Part shown: positions 32,488 through 44,200 of the stretch, one piece after another
How the letters are laid out: every line of letters starts with the position of its first letter
Numbering within the stretch: the stretch's first letter is position 1
Assembly: GCF_040183065.1 (NCBI RefSeq)
Contig: NC_091119.1
Coordinates: forward strand, 109,104,263 to 109,168,262
Direction: 5' to 3'
Length of the DNA: 64,000 bases
Origin: Periplaneta americana
Taxonomy: Eukaryota; Arthropoda; Insecta; Blattodea; Blattidae
Translations under genes and position numbers: made by a program
Notes under the pieces: generated by a model
The model's input: only the letters and a program-made list of their open reading frames with translations
What the model was told of the DNA's origin: nothing
Databases searched by the model: none

Positions 32488-35201
32488 GTAAGTGTTCAAG
32501 GCTTTGTATGAATTTGGCTGTACATAGATACGAGTAGTTCTTTGTTGATTTCGAATGCAAATAATTAAATTTAAAGCAGCAATGGTTAAAATTCCTTTGG
32601 ACAGAAGTGTACACGTTTCACCTAGCGTCGGTCCATAAAGTGACATTATTTGCATGATGTTAATGGATAATTTGTCAGATTAATTTATTAGTAAATTGAA
32701 GTTATGATTTGATTTAACGTTTATAAATTATTCCACAATTTTGTTATAAAAACAACAATAATCGATGCTCAGTCAAATTTTATAATGTAATGGATACGCC
32801 TATACAAAACGAAGTTACCACTGTCTTCATTGAAATGCCACGGTTTTATAGTTAGTTGATTATTACGACCTGAATGTCTCTTTTAACAAGTCAGAGATAG
32901 GATTAACGTAAACAACATAAATGTTTACAAAATTATAGCCTGGTAGATGTTTTTCAGCACGCATGGTCTGCGTAAACGCTAATCAGAAACAAAAAAAAAA
33001 AAATTAATGAAGATTAGAATTCCAAATAGTAGGCCGATAAACAGTAATCAACTAAAAAAAAAAAAAAAAAGAACATCGTAGTAAGCCTATGTCAACTTTT
33101 TGTCGTGTCTCTTGGTGGTGGAAATGTTGGAGAATTGACGCTAGATTTACACGAGTACGTTTGTATGTGCGCTGTCTCCATTGACTTCAAGACGAGTGGC
33201 TGTAAGCCTCTCTTCATGCTGCCTTCCTAATGTCCTCTGTGGTGAAGCAGTCGGTAACGTGCTATCTTGCGATCTCCAAGGCCCGACCAGGTTACCTTTC
33301 TTCATTTTTTAATTTTTTTTATAGTGGAATGAATGAAAAAAAGAGAATGTAATGGAGTACTTAAAGGAAAACTGAATAGATGGTAACATCGAATGTGAAC
33401 AACTGGATACGAAAGGGTATAACATATCATTCAGAATTGGGATACTCAACAGTCTACACATGGTGAACCATCCAGACTTCTGGCCAGAAGGGGTATTGGT
33501 TAGACCATACATTTTTCGGAACTCAAGGAACACAGGAGTATGGCTAGCAACAGAAGCTCACAGAGAGGAAGCAAACTAAGGCAAACACCTGGACAGGAAC
33601 AGACAGCAAGAAACTGAGATGCTTAAGCTGGAACATAGAAGGCCTACTTATTGCTGTCGATCAAACAGATGACATATTCACTTATCTGAGACATCCTAAG
33701 CTCTCGCCTTTCCAATTGATCCACAAAACGGATCACGTGCTCGCCATAAGAACAAAGACTTGCTGCATCAAAGGTGTCTACTTTCAACCAGAACTCCAGC
33801 AAGCCCACATTATAGACAAGCTAAGCAACGATCTACTGAAAGTTACAAAAAATGAGATGCTAATACTGGCAGGAGATTTAAATTGCCGAATCGACTGCCC
33901 AGACACAAAAACAACCACCATAATAAGATTCCTAGAATTGGAGGGACTGACACTGATCAATAATAAAAATATCAAGACCATTACATTGGACCAAATGGGA
34001 GCAGCACAATAGATCTTGTCTTTGGGAATATGAACAGAGCAACCCTGAACTACCAAAAAATACTAGACATCATTACAAGGAAACATTTCTCTGTAGAAAC
34101 CAACTTCTACCTAAAAGATAAGACTGGCATCGGAGATACAGAAAATTGTTCTGACATCCACATATCACAGAGGATAATTGCCGACATTGTAACAAAACTA
34201 GCTGAAGTAGTCCCCAACCTTGTAGAGACGATTCAGGAAGAGAACTTAAACAAATCAGCAAAGAGATTCGAAGAGACAATACAAAGCTCAATCGAAACTA
34301 TGCCCATCAAAAAGGAAAAGGCGAAGCCATGGTTCAACGCAGCATGCTTCAATGTAAGAAGAACATTACTGGAGGCTCTACACAAGTCAAAACTACATCA
34401 GTGGAAGATCTGTAAGAATATGCACAAAAGAGGCGTGATTATAAAAAATTAATAAAGGAAAAGAAAAAAAAACCACTTGATTAAGGAGGAGTCCCAGATG
34501 GTTAAAGAAGCAGAGGAGAACTTATTCAGCATATTCCACCATAGGAAGCCAAGTTTCCCTAGGGACATCAATATGGAGATATGGATGACTCACTTCATTG
34601 AAGTACTCCAGCACAAAGAAAGACATCAGCGAACTAGATGAAGCAGACGGCAGACATCCCAGACAACTAGAGAAACTCTATTATAAAGATCCTTTACAAA
34701 GGCAAGGGATACACTGGAGACCCTCATTCCTACAGAGGAGTCACTCTAGAATACACACCATTGAAGATCCTGACCAAGCTACTGACCAGCAGGTTAACCA
34801 AACTGGTAGACAACCACATTCCAGAGGAACAATTCGTTTTCTGAAGAGTGCGGTCCACAGTACATGCAGTTCAGTGCCTACAACAGGACATAGCGAAGGT
34901 GTTAGAGAAACAGAAAGGCAAGTTTTACGCTTTATTCATTGACTACTTGAAGGCCTTCGACTTCATAAACAGAGAGAAATTAGCCAACTAAGTGGGAAAC
35001 CTACTGGGAGAAGGACGCTACCTAACAAGTATCATCAGAAATATACTCGCTAATAACTTGGTGCAGATAGATGACAATCTAAAAAGATCCTACCCACTGG
35101 CACAAACAAATGGCATACTCCAAGGGGATTCCTTGAGCCCGCTCTTCTTTAACACAGCAACAATGGACGTAGTCAGAGCAGCTATTCCAGGTCATACACA
35201 G

Positions 35202-35250
<49 letters not shown>

Positions 35251-38200
35251 CATACAGGGTGATTCAAAAGTCTCTTGACATTTTATGGAAAATGGCATGT
35301 AATTGCAAAAGTTCCTATACTTCTGAAACATACTATACCAAAGACTACATTTAGTGCATTTGAATGTGGTTGCTCTCTACGTCTAGGCAGAGCCTCCATC
35401 TTTCTTCCGTAGACCAGAACATTTTGTTCAGCATAGCATGCATGGTCTCGTCTGCTGCTGTCCTAATTCATATAGGGTGTCGACCCATAATCGATACACT
35501 TTAGACTTAATGAACACCCAGGCGAAAAAGTCTAAGGACATCAGGTCTGGAGAGCAGGATGACCAAATTCTCGATGAGCCACGACCTGTCCACCTATTGG
35601 GAAAGTGTTCATTGAGGCATTCTCTTACAATTAAAGCAAAATGGGGTGGTGCGCCATCTTGCTGGAAAACAACGGTGTCTGTTATTCCATCCTGTTCCAG
35701 CTGGGGTACCAAGAAGTGTTGTAACATGTCAAGGTAAGTATTCCCTGTAATTGTCCGCTCAGCGAAGATAAAAGGCCCTTCATCACTGAACAGCACATTG
35801 TTCATCAGGTTTTCATTCTCGACTGCATATAACAGGTCAAAACACATTGCTTGTAGAGCTGCAAAATCCTCAGGTCAAGCTTGTGCATTATCTGGATGTG
35901 ATATGGCGTATAGCGTAAGGTATGCCATAGAGTGCTTTGTGAAACATCAAGCTCCCTCCTCACTTGTCAGTCTCCTGGTAGAAGCGGTGGGATTCTGTGT
36001 GATGGCATCCTGTATGGCTTGCACTGTTTGTGGTGTTGTAGCCGGTCTCCCCGAACGCTCCTCATCCTCAACGTTGCCAGTTCATTGGAATTTGTTTACC
36101 AGATCTCTGATAGCTAGCCTGCTAGGCCCCGGTTTCCCGAATCTTCTCTCGAAATCTTGCTGGACCTATTCGTAGGTCATTCCACGTAGTCGAGCTGAAA
36201 CGATTGCTATTCTTTCTTGTATGGTGAGCATTCTTTCCAATTATATATAAAAGAAATCCATACATTGGCGATATCAGGAAAATGTCAAGAGACTTTTGAA
36301 TCACTGTGTATATACCCAGATGACATGGTACTGACATACAGATCACAAGAAGACCTCCAAACTGCTTTCGATCATCTGATAGAATGGGCTAATGAAAATG
36401 ATTTACAGCTGAATGACAAGAAAAGAGTTATGATAGTGTTTTGGAAGGGCGGAAGATTACCAAGCAACACTGGCATAACATACAACGGCACCACATTAAA
36501 AATAGTGAACAGCTTCAAATATCTAGGGATGACTCTCCAGACTAAAGGAAACATACATGTCAAGGAAAGGTCGTCAGCAGCTATTGTTGCAATGAACGAC
36601 ATCAAGCTTTTAAACAAGATGTCTTTGGAAACAGTACTAGACCTTCTCAGGCTGAAATTCACTCCCATCGCCACTTATGGCATAGAGATGATCTGGGAGC
36701 ATTTGAAAAACGAGACCTTATGGTGCTAGAGAGAGTAAAGTCAACATTCCTAAAGAAAGTCATGTATGTCTCAAAATATACACTATTGCGGTTGGTATAT
36801 GAGGTTGCCAAACAGTCATTCTATATAGAAGACCTCAAACATCAACTGCTGCTGCCATCCACAGCACTACATTGATGGAGCTGAAAGAAAAGAAGAGGAA
36901 AATATGGAGCAACTTCTGTTCTACAGATGTCATGTCCACAACAGAATGGATGCAGGGAGGATACGATCTGCGTCATATAATGACCCAGCTAGCAGTACAT
37001 GGCTTCCACTACATGATTTGCCAGAACAAGAAGTTCAACCAACCAGATGTCAGCTTGTGTGTGAACTTTGCAGCGAATTGTGTGACCAATATCACATAAT
37101 GACGTGCAAATGCAGAGCTGTGTCATTGATAAAGTTCTGCAACAGTGACTGAATTAAGCTGTCTGATCCCTACACGATATACCTATGTTGCACATTGTGC
37201 ACTTTTCTTCTTTTATAGTGGAACAAATTATTTCCCAACTCTGACTCGACTACAAGAATAAAAAAGTCTTGGGAGATCAATTTTCTTCCCAAAATAAAAC
37301 AAAGATAAACAAACAAACTAAAACAAATTAAAAAATACAAATGTGAATTAATACTTCGTCTACATGCCAGCAGCATCTCTCACCACTTGGCATCTTCGGA
37401 ACATTGAATCCACCTGATCGCGGAAATAGTTGTGGTCCTCAGCGAGATCTTCCCAGATCCCACCACTGATTTGGATTTTGAGGTGGATGGTCTCGATATT
37501 TGTCGAACCTCCTCTTTTTCAACTGAGCCCATATGTGTTCGATAATGTTCAAATCATTTGTCTTGAGAGACCAAGGTATGAGTTCTATCTTGGGCCTTCC
37601 TGCAAACCACCTTTGAACATTTATGGTGGTGTGCTTTGGGTGGTTATCCCGCTGGAAAATTAAATTTCCTTGGGCTGAAGGAAGAAGCATGTTTTTCAAA
37701 ATATGCAAATAATTTGGTGCCCCAAATCGGCCATCGATGTGCTCTAGCATGCTAGCGCCATCGCGAGACATCCAGCCCCAGCATGACAAGCTAAATCTTC
37801 CTGATCTCTGTTGTTGGATATAGCATCGATCATATCTGGTACTGAGCTCACAATAAATGTTGGTGTGTGATTCGCCATTGGACGGGATGGTTGTTTTGTC
37901 GAGAAAATTACTTTTTCCCAATTGAAACCCATCCAGCCGGTTTCGAAAACTAGGTGAACGACAGTATGTTCCTCTTTGAAATGGTTGATAACTGTTCGAG
38001 GAGAACCAGGGAAGTTGGCCGCAGCCCTTAACTGATACGCAGAGCAGAACAGGTTCTCTTCATGAGCTCTGCAAAGGGTCTCATCATTTTTTCCTGTTGA
38101 AATATGCGGATGCCCTGTAGAATGGCTCCTTCCAAACTCTCCATAATTTATGTGTAAATACATAAATTATGGAGAGTTTGGAAGCACAGAGGTAGGCATA

Positions 38201-41200
38201 TAAATTTATATGCCTACCTCTGTGCTGTCCTCACATGAATGAATAGGAAGAAATAGTGAGGACCAACAAAGGAATGATAGCGTCAGCTAAAATGGTGAAA
38301 GCAGTGAATTACATAAGTGATTGGCTGGAATCTTAACAGCATGTGTATACATTGTCAGCAAAGAAGGTAATAGGAGAAGGAAAAGGGCAAAGAACTGTAG
38401 TATCAGTACATCATAGTAGCAGATTTAAGACGCATCAGTCAAACACCAGAGTAGAATTAGTAGAAAAGTAGGGTCAATGAGATAATCTGTAAACATAGGA
38501 GACATCTGGATTCGACAAGAAGAGAGAGTGAAGAAGATATGATCAAGCCATTAACTAGCAGTGTTTCAAAAAAAAGTAATCAGGATCTGAAGAGTTACAG
38601 TTTAAGAAGCTGGTGCGTAAAAAAAAGGAAAGTATAAAAAGAAAGACAAAGGACAATGAACCAGAAGATAAGGGCACAAACGTCAATAGTGAGGAAGAAT
38701 AAATACTGATCCTCAATGATGTCTGCCATACTGACCAACGTTCAATTTGACACACAAGTAAATAATTGCCTATTAAAGTATAAAGTGGAAATAGTGTAAT
38801 AAATAAATGAAAAAGGATAGCATAGCAAAAATCGAAAGTGTTATAAGTTAAGGAAAGGGAATTATGAGGAAACTAGGTTAAGGAACAAAATTAGTTTAGA
38901 ATAAAAGTATAAATTAAAGTGTACAGAAGATAAACAGTACATGAAGACAGTATTGCCTATTAGTGCAAGAATGTCTTACAAACTTTTGTTGAGAGAGATG
39001 TGGATGATTTTAAAGTGAATGGGGAAGGTGCTGAAGTTGGGGGATGAGTTTATTAAAAATAGGTTAGTTTCAGTGTATGAATAGGTAGTACCGAGAAGAG
39101 TGGGTGGTCTTTTGTAGGTTATGATTATAAAAGTATAAACAGCATTAAGAAAATAGGGAAAGCACATGTCTGAGATGAGAAAAAATAATAAATAGACCTA
39201 TTGAAATTAGTAGGTTATGAATAGTCCATATACATCAATGTGGTAGTGAACCCAGTGACGGATGGTGGGTTTGAAAATTGAGAAAGTCAAGACATGACTG
39301 ATGAGAGTTTGCATTTTATTGTAGCTATTAAAAATATAAGGCCTGTCAGGCTGTCACATACCTCATTACTAGACATCGGATTTTTAGGCACTAAAACTTG
39401 CAGTTTTAGGCGCCTAAAATAAGCTCAAAATTTGTAAAATTAGGCTCTATTTTAATGAAAATAGGCATTTTAGGCACATCAAGGTATCATACTTATTTCT
39501 TTCACTGAAATTTTTAGTTATACACTAAAATACGCACAAAAAAGTATGTTTAAACATTAAAAAAGAATACTATATTATATTTATAAACAGAGCTGCACAA
39601 ATTTAATATATTGAAACTAATGAAATAATGATTATTGATATCAAGATTACTCATTTTAAGTTATTGAAATTCAGTTCCATGCTCAGACTTTATTATAATT
39701 ATCTGCACAGTACACCACCAGAATTTTTTCTAAATTCTCCACAGTTAAACTTTGTCTTTTGTCACTGAGAATCATTTTGAAAGCAGAAAAACTTCTTTCA
39801 ACCGAAACTGATGTGAGAGGCGCAAATTTTAAATTAGGTACAATAGAAACATCAATACTTACTGGAACATTTGCTCTTTCCCCCGATATCACTCTTGATA
39901 CTTTTTCCAACAATGAAAATCCTACATTCTTATTTAATACGTTGTCCCACTTATTTTTAACTTTTTTCCCAGTTTCGCCCAAAGCAGAATGTATGTTCAC
40001 TTGAGCTTCCTTTACTATTGCTATTTGGCTACAAAGAGATTGTTTTTCACGTTCTAAATGTTCAATGCTTGCAGGTATGAAAGAAAAGTTTGATGTTATG
40101 TAGGCAATATCGTTTTTCACTCGTGAGTCATTCAGACAATCTTTCACTGCTTTCACACACGCTGCACTATCAGTTTCAGGTAATTTATCAATAACTGTGA
40201 CCACTTCTTTAAAATACTTAGAATAATACACCACTGACTGAATCCAGATTCCCCATCGTGTAACAACCGGCTGAGGTGGGAGTGGGATATCTGGAAAGTT
40301 CTCTCTGAATATTGAAATCCTGGATGGGGCTTTACAAAAACATTTTTTTGTGTTAGAAATAAACGAATTGACAAGAGGAAATTCATTCCGGATTGTTTCA
40401 GAAACCCTGTGAAGGCCATATGCTAGACAAGTTACATGCGTGAGATTAGGATAAAATGTTTTAAGAAGTGGAGCTGCAGCAACCATGTATGAGGCAGCAT
40501 CAGTACAAAACAACAGAACTTTAGAATCGTCTATATTACCTGAGTATAAAGACTGTAGGCCTTTATTTACAAAATAAGCAATGGCTTGGCTATTCACTTT
40601 CGAAAGTTCCTTAACACATACGAGGTGTGGAATCGAAGGTCCATCAGGACTAAGCTTTCCTACTACCATATTTGCTATACACCTATTCATAGGATCTGAG
40701 GTTTCATCCACAGAGACCCATATGTAAGAATCACCTATATCCTCCCGAATGGAAGCTAAAGTTTCATTGTATATTCTGTCTAAGTAATTTTTTCTTAGGG
40801 TCGACTCAGATGGGATATTTTGTTTGCAGTATTTTTGTACAAACTGTCTTAAAACCGGATTTTCAATTGCATTCCAGGGAATGTTAGCAGCAACAAACGC
40901 TCTGGTTAAATCAGCATAGAAATTGCTGCTGAGATTGGATGAAGTAGGCTGTGTTAGTAAAGTTTGTTGCAGTTGATTTTTCTGCTGAGCTTTAGCCTTA
41001 TGAGCCGCTCCTTGCACATGCTGCTTTAGGTGGCACTTCTTTTCTTGCGAAATCTAAAAATGTAAAGTAAACTGAATTAAAATAAAATCCTAATTGTTGT
41101 ATTGCCGTATTTCTATCACAAAGTTAGTGGGTTCGAACAATCAAAATTTTAATGACCTGCAAATACTTTAACTATCGGAATTTAAAAGGTTAAAGTGTAG

Positions 41201-44200
41201 TGGTCTTAAAAAGAATTATACCTCAGGATAGCTCAGTCAATGTATAAATATTATAGGCCTACCCATTAAAATTAATAGAATTTATATATTTCAACTATTG
41301 TTACATACCTGTTTGCTACAAATCTTGCAGAATATTATTTTTCCATCATAAGTGAATTCTGAATATTCTGTTAGCCATTGCCGGATCAATGTAGATTTTG
41401 CACTTATATTTTTCGGCATTATCGCGTTAAACTTCACAGGTAAACGTCCTACCCCTCAAAACTTCTCAACACAAATAAGGTGAGGGAAAGAGCAACTGTT
41501 AACGAGCATTCAAATGAACCGTTGTTATTGAGATTCAATTGGACAAAAATACAAAGTTCCTGTATTTCCTGGTAGTGTTAACACTAGGAGGGCCATTCTT
41601 TTAAATATTTTGTAACGGTTTACCCTACTAATTAGCAGTTTTACGACTTTTCATAAATATTTCAAAAACACTCTTTCTCCAAAAATTGTGATTTTATGAC
41701 ACTCTGAAGGGCAGTACAGCTAATCGGTTTCAGACCGAAAACAGTCATTTTTATAGTATAGTATATCTCTGAATCGGTAGCAGCACATGTTGTGATTGTT
41801 GCCTGTTTCAAAACTAAGGTTGGTTCTTTGTCGGCATGTATGCCTCCAAACATGTTAAATTCGGTGAAATCTATTGCGAGTGTCGTGAGATTCAAAACAT
41901 TTTGTTTCCTTTATCAATGGTTTCATGGCCGGTGTGAAGCAAACTTTCCACTTTTTAAATGCCTTAAATTTCGCAGTGAATGCATGTATAAATTATAAAA
42001 AGTAAGAGTAAAATGCGAAACTTTACAGTGAGTTAGGCATTTTTAGGCGAATATTAAAAAATTAGGCTCTAATAACCGTTTTAGGGCTTTTTAGGGCACT
42101 ATAAAACTCTTTGAATACCTTTCAATTTCCATGAAATACAAATATTAATAATTATTTTTACTTTTCTCCTAATGAAACAAAATAGGCATTTGCCCTAGAA
42201 TCCGATGTCTGCTCATTACCATGAATTTTTAGATTTTAAGAAAGTAAAATTAGGTTTTCCAACCTGTATTTTAGGATTTTAAATCCTTATACTTAGGAGT
42301 TTATAGGATTTTACAGGGGAGGAAAAAAAATAAGCAACATACTGTTAATATATTATAATACTATTAGACTTACATTCAAATATTTGTTATTATGGGCCTA
42401 ACATTATACATCTAAAAAGTAGCCTTAGGTCTTTTTTAGGTTATATTAAATTTAAGAATGTTATTGGTTGCTACATAAAACGAATAAAAAAAAGCAACAT
42501 TTCGAGAGTAATGAGGTAGCAATTTAATAGATTCGAACCTAAGAATCCAAGCCTTGCTCATTACTATTACATAGCCTACTTGTACAGCACAAATTTACTC
42601 GACGATTTCTTTCTTCGCAAATTGATAAATTAGATCACAAAATACTGAACTACTACTACTACTACTACTACTACTATAAGAAGCTAGAGGCATTGTTTCT
42701 AAACTCACAATATAATATACTGTATAAATAAATATATCTCATAACACAAAAGAAAAAAATAACAGGAACACCCACAAACAAGAGAGAAAATCTGTCAACA
42801 TGAAAGAAAACTTTTACGCAGGGAGAGAAAACTAATAACACGTGATTCAATTTACTAAAACCAAGAAGAAAGAAAGAGAGAGGGGGAGAAGGAGAGAGAG
42901 CTTGCCAATACTGTCGAACATAGCTGAAAGCAGCTGTGACTAGCAGTACACTTGTCAGTGGTGAGTAGGACGTCTCCAAATTTGTTTCCTCTTGCGTGTT
43001 CTAGACAAGTTTAAACACTCTGCTAACCAGCTATCTTATTGGTTGAACTGCTGTTGTCATGGTTACTGGGGAGGAGAGTGATATATTTGTCTCCTGCTCT
43101 TGCATAGACACTGCAGGCTGCTAGATGTCGACTGTACAGGTTACAGTGCTATCTGTTATTTTTCGGTACAAATTATTTGTACTATCTACAGTATAGCAAG
43201 TGGGCATCACCAACTGGTGTGACATAACTTACATCTTAGTCGTATTGAATAGTAAAATTAATATAAAGGGAAAAATGTCCGTCATTTGCTATAACTTGTC
43301 TGTGATCTTAATTCAGCTGGAATTAATACTGTAATATTGTATTCTGGTAAAATATTAGGGAAGGCATGGCCTTCCTTGACTCCCCTGAAATCTGCCGCTG
43401 GGTGAACCATAGCCAGTAAGTATGATATATGAATATGACTATTAGTTTATTATAACAGTCATTCGAACAAAAAGTAGGCCTATAGTGGGGTTTGGGAGTG
43501 TGGTAGATGCTTGTGTTAATTCAGCTGCTGTAACTTTTGTCTCTTCAACTATATTGTTTTTTTTTTTAATTCAGTTTTACTACAATTTGGATATTAATTC
43601 TTGACTGAGTGCTTTTTCGATTGAAAATATTCTTTCACATATGAGCAGTCACTAGGGCCAATACTGATGTAACTATTACAAACTGGGCATCAACTTCGTC
43701 ACTGTAGTGACCACTTTTAATAAAATGCCATTCCTTGGAATAGTTTTCAGTGTACTTACATGAGCCTTTTGATACGACTTTTTGAAATATCTAAGTATAA
43801 AAGGTACGATTTTTGAAAACAGTATGATGTATACCTACCCACGATTATAAGGCAAAGCAATAGGGCCAAGCCGAAGAATGTACAGTGAGTTCTAATAATT
43901 CTTTATTTTGTGAGAAAGAGAGAAAATGTTACAGAATACCATAATATATCATTTACTGGGGATATCCTAAGATTAAATAGATCTCAACAGAAGACTGCAG
44001 TAGGACTTCTAATGAGTCATTGTGGTCTAAGGAAACATCTGCACATGATGGGACTCCTCAAGAAAGACCCACTCTGCACACTTTGTGGAAAAGAGGATGA
44101 CAGCCTCTCACATAATCTTCAGATGTGAGGTATTAGTTACTATAGTCCCGTCGCTCTAATTTCCGGCAGCCAATCGTGTTGCAAGTCGGCTACATTTAAA

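Larger units (their letters stand above)
33320..37155 (+). mobile_element. Decayed LINE with ORF1, endonuclease and RT, split by a mariner element
   Basis: Blocks in order: an ORF1-like end (HPDFWPEGVLVRPYIF near 33470), an apurinic endonuclease (LSWNIEGL, MLILAGDLNCRIDC, STIDLVFGN; 33608-34030), and a reverse transcriptase. The reverse transcriptase has HSYRGVTLEYTPLKIL, FYALFIDYLKAFDFINREK, GILQGDSLSPLFF and, after the mariner insertion, PDDMVL, KYLGMTLQTKG and a C-terminal CELCSELCDQYHIMTC. Stops and frameshifts are scattered. The fragment at 14052-14941 belongs to the same family. Confidence 0.8.
39370..42211 (-). mobile_element. Complete hAT transposon with intact transposase
   Basis: The 2,842-bp element has ends TAGACATCGGATTTTTAGGC and, reversed on the right, CAGACATCGGATTCTAGGGC, and an exact 8-bp target duplication. 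Subterminal TTTTAGGC-type repeats fill about 100 bases at each end. It encodes one uninterrupted two-exon transposase on the minus strand. It lies in GKAP1 intron 1, antisense to the gene. The preserved frame and duplication suggest recent activity. Confidence 0.92.

Noticed and set aside
41662-41998. Short frames inside the right part of the hAT element
   Set aside because: They overlap the non-coding region between the transposase start and the right end and have no domain.
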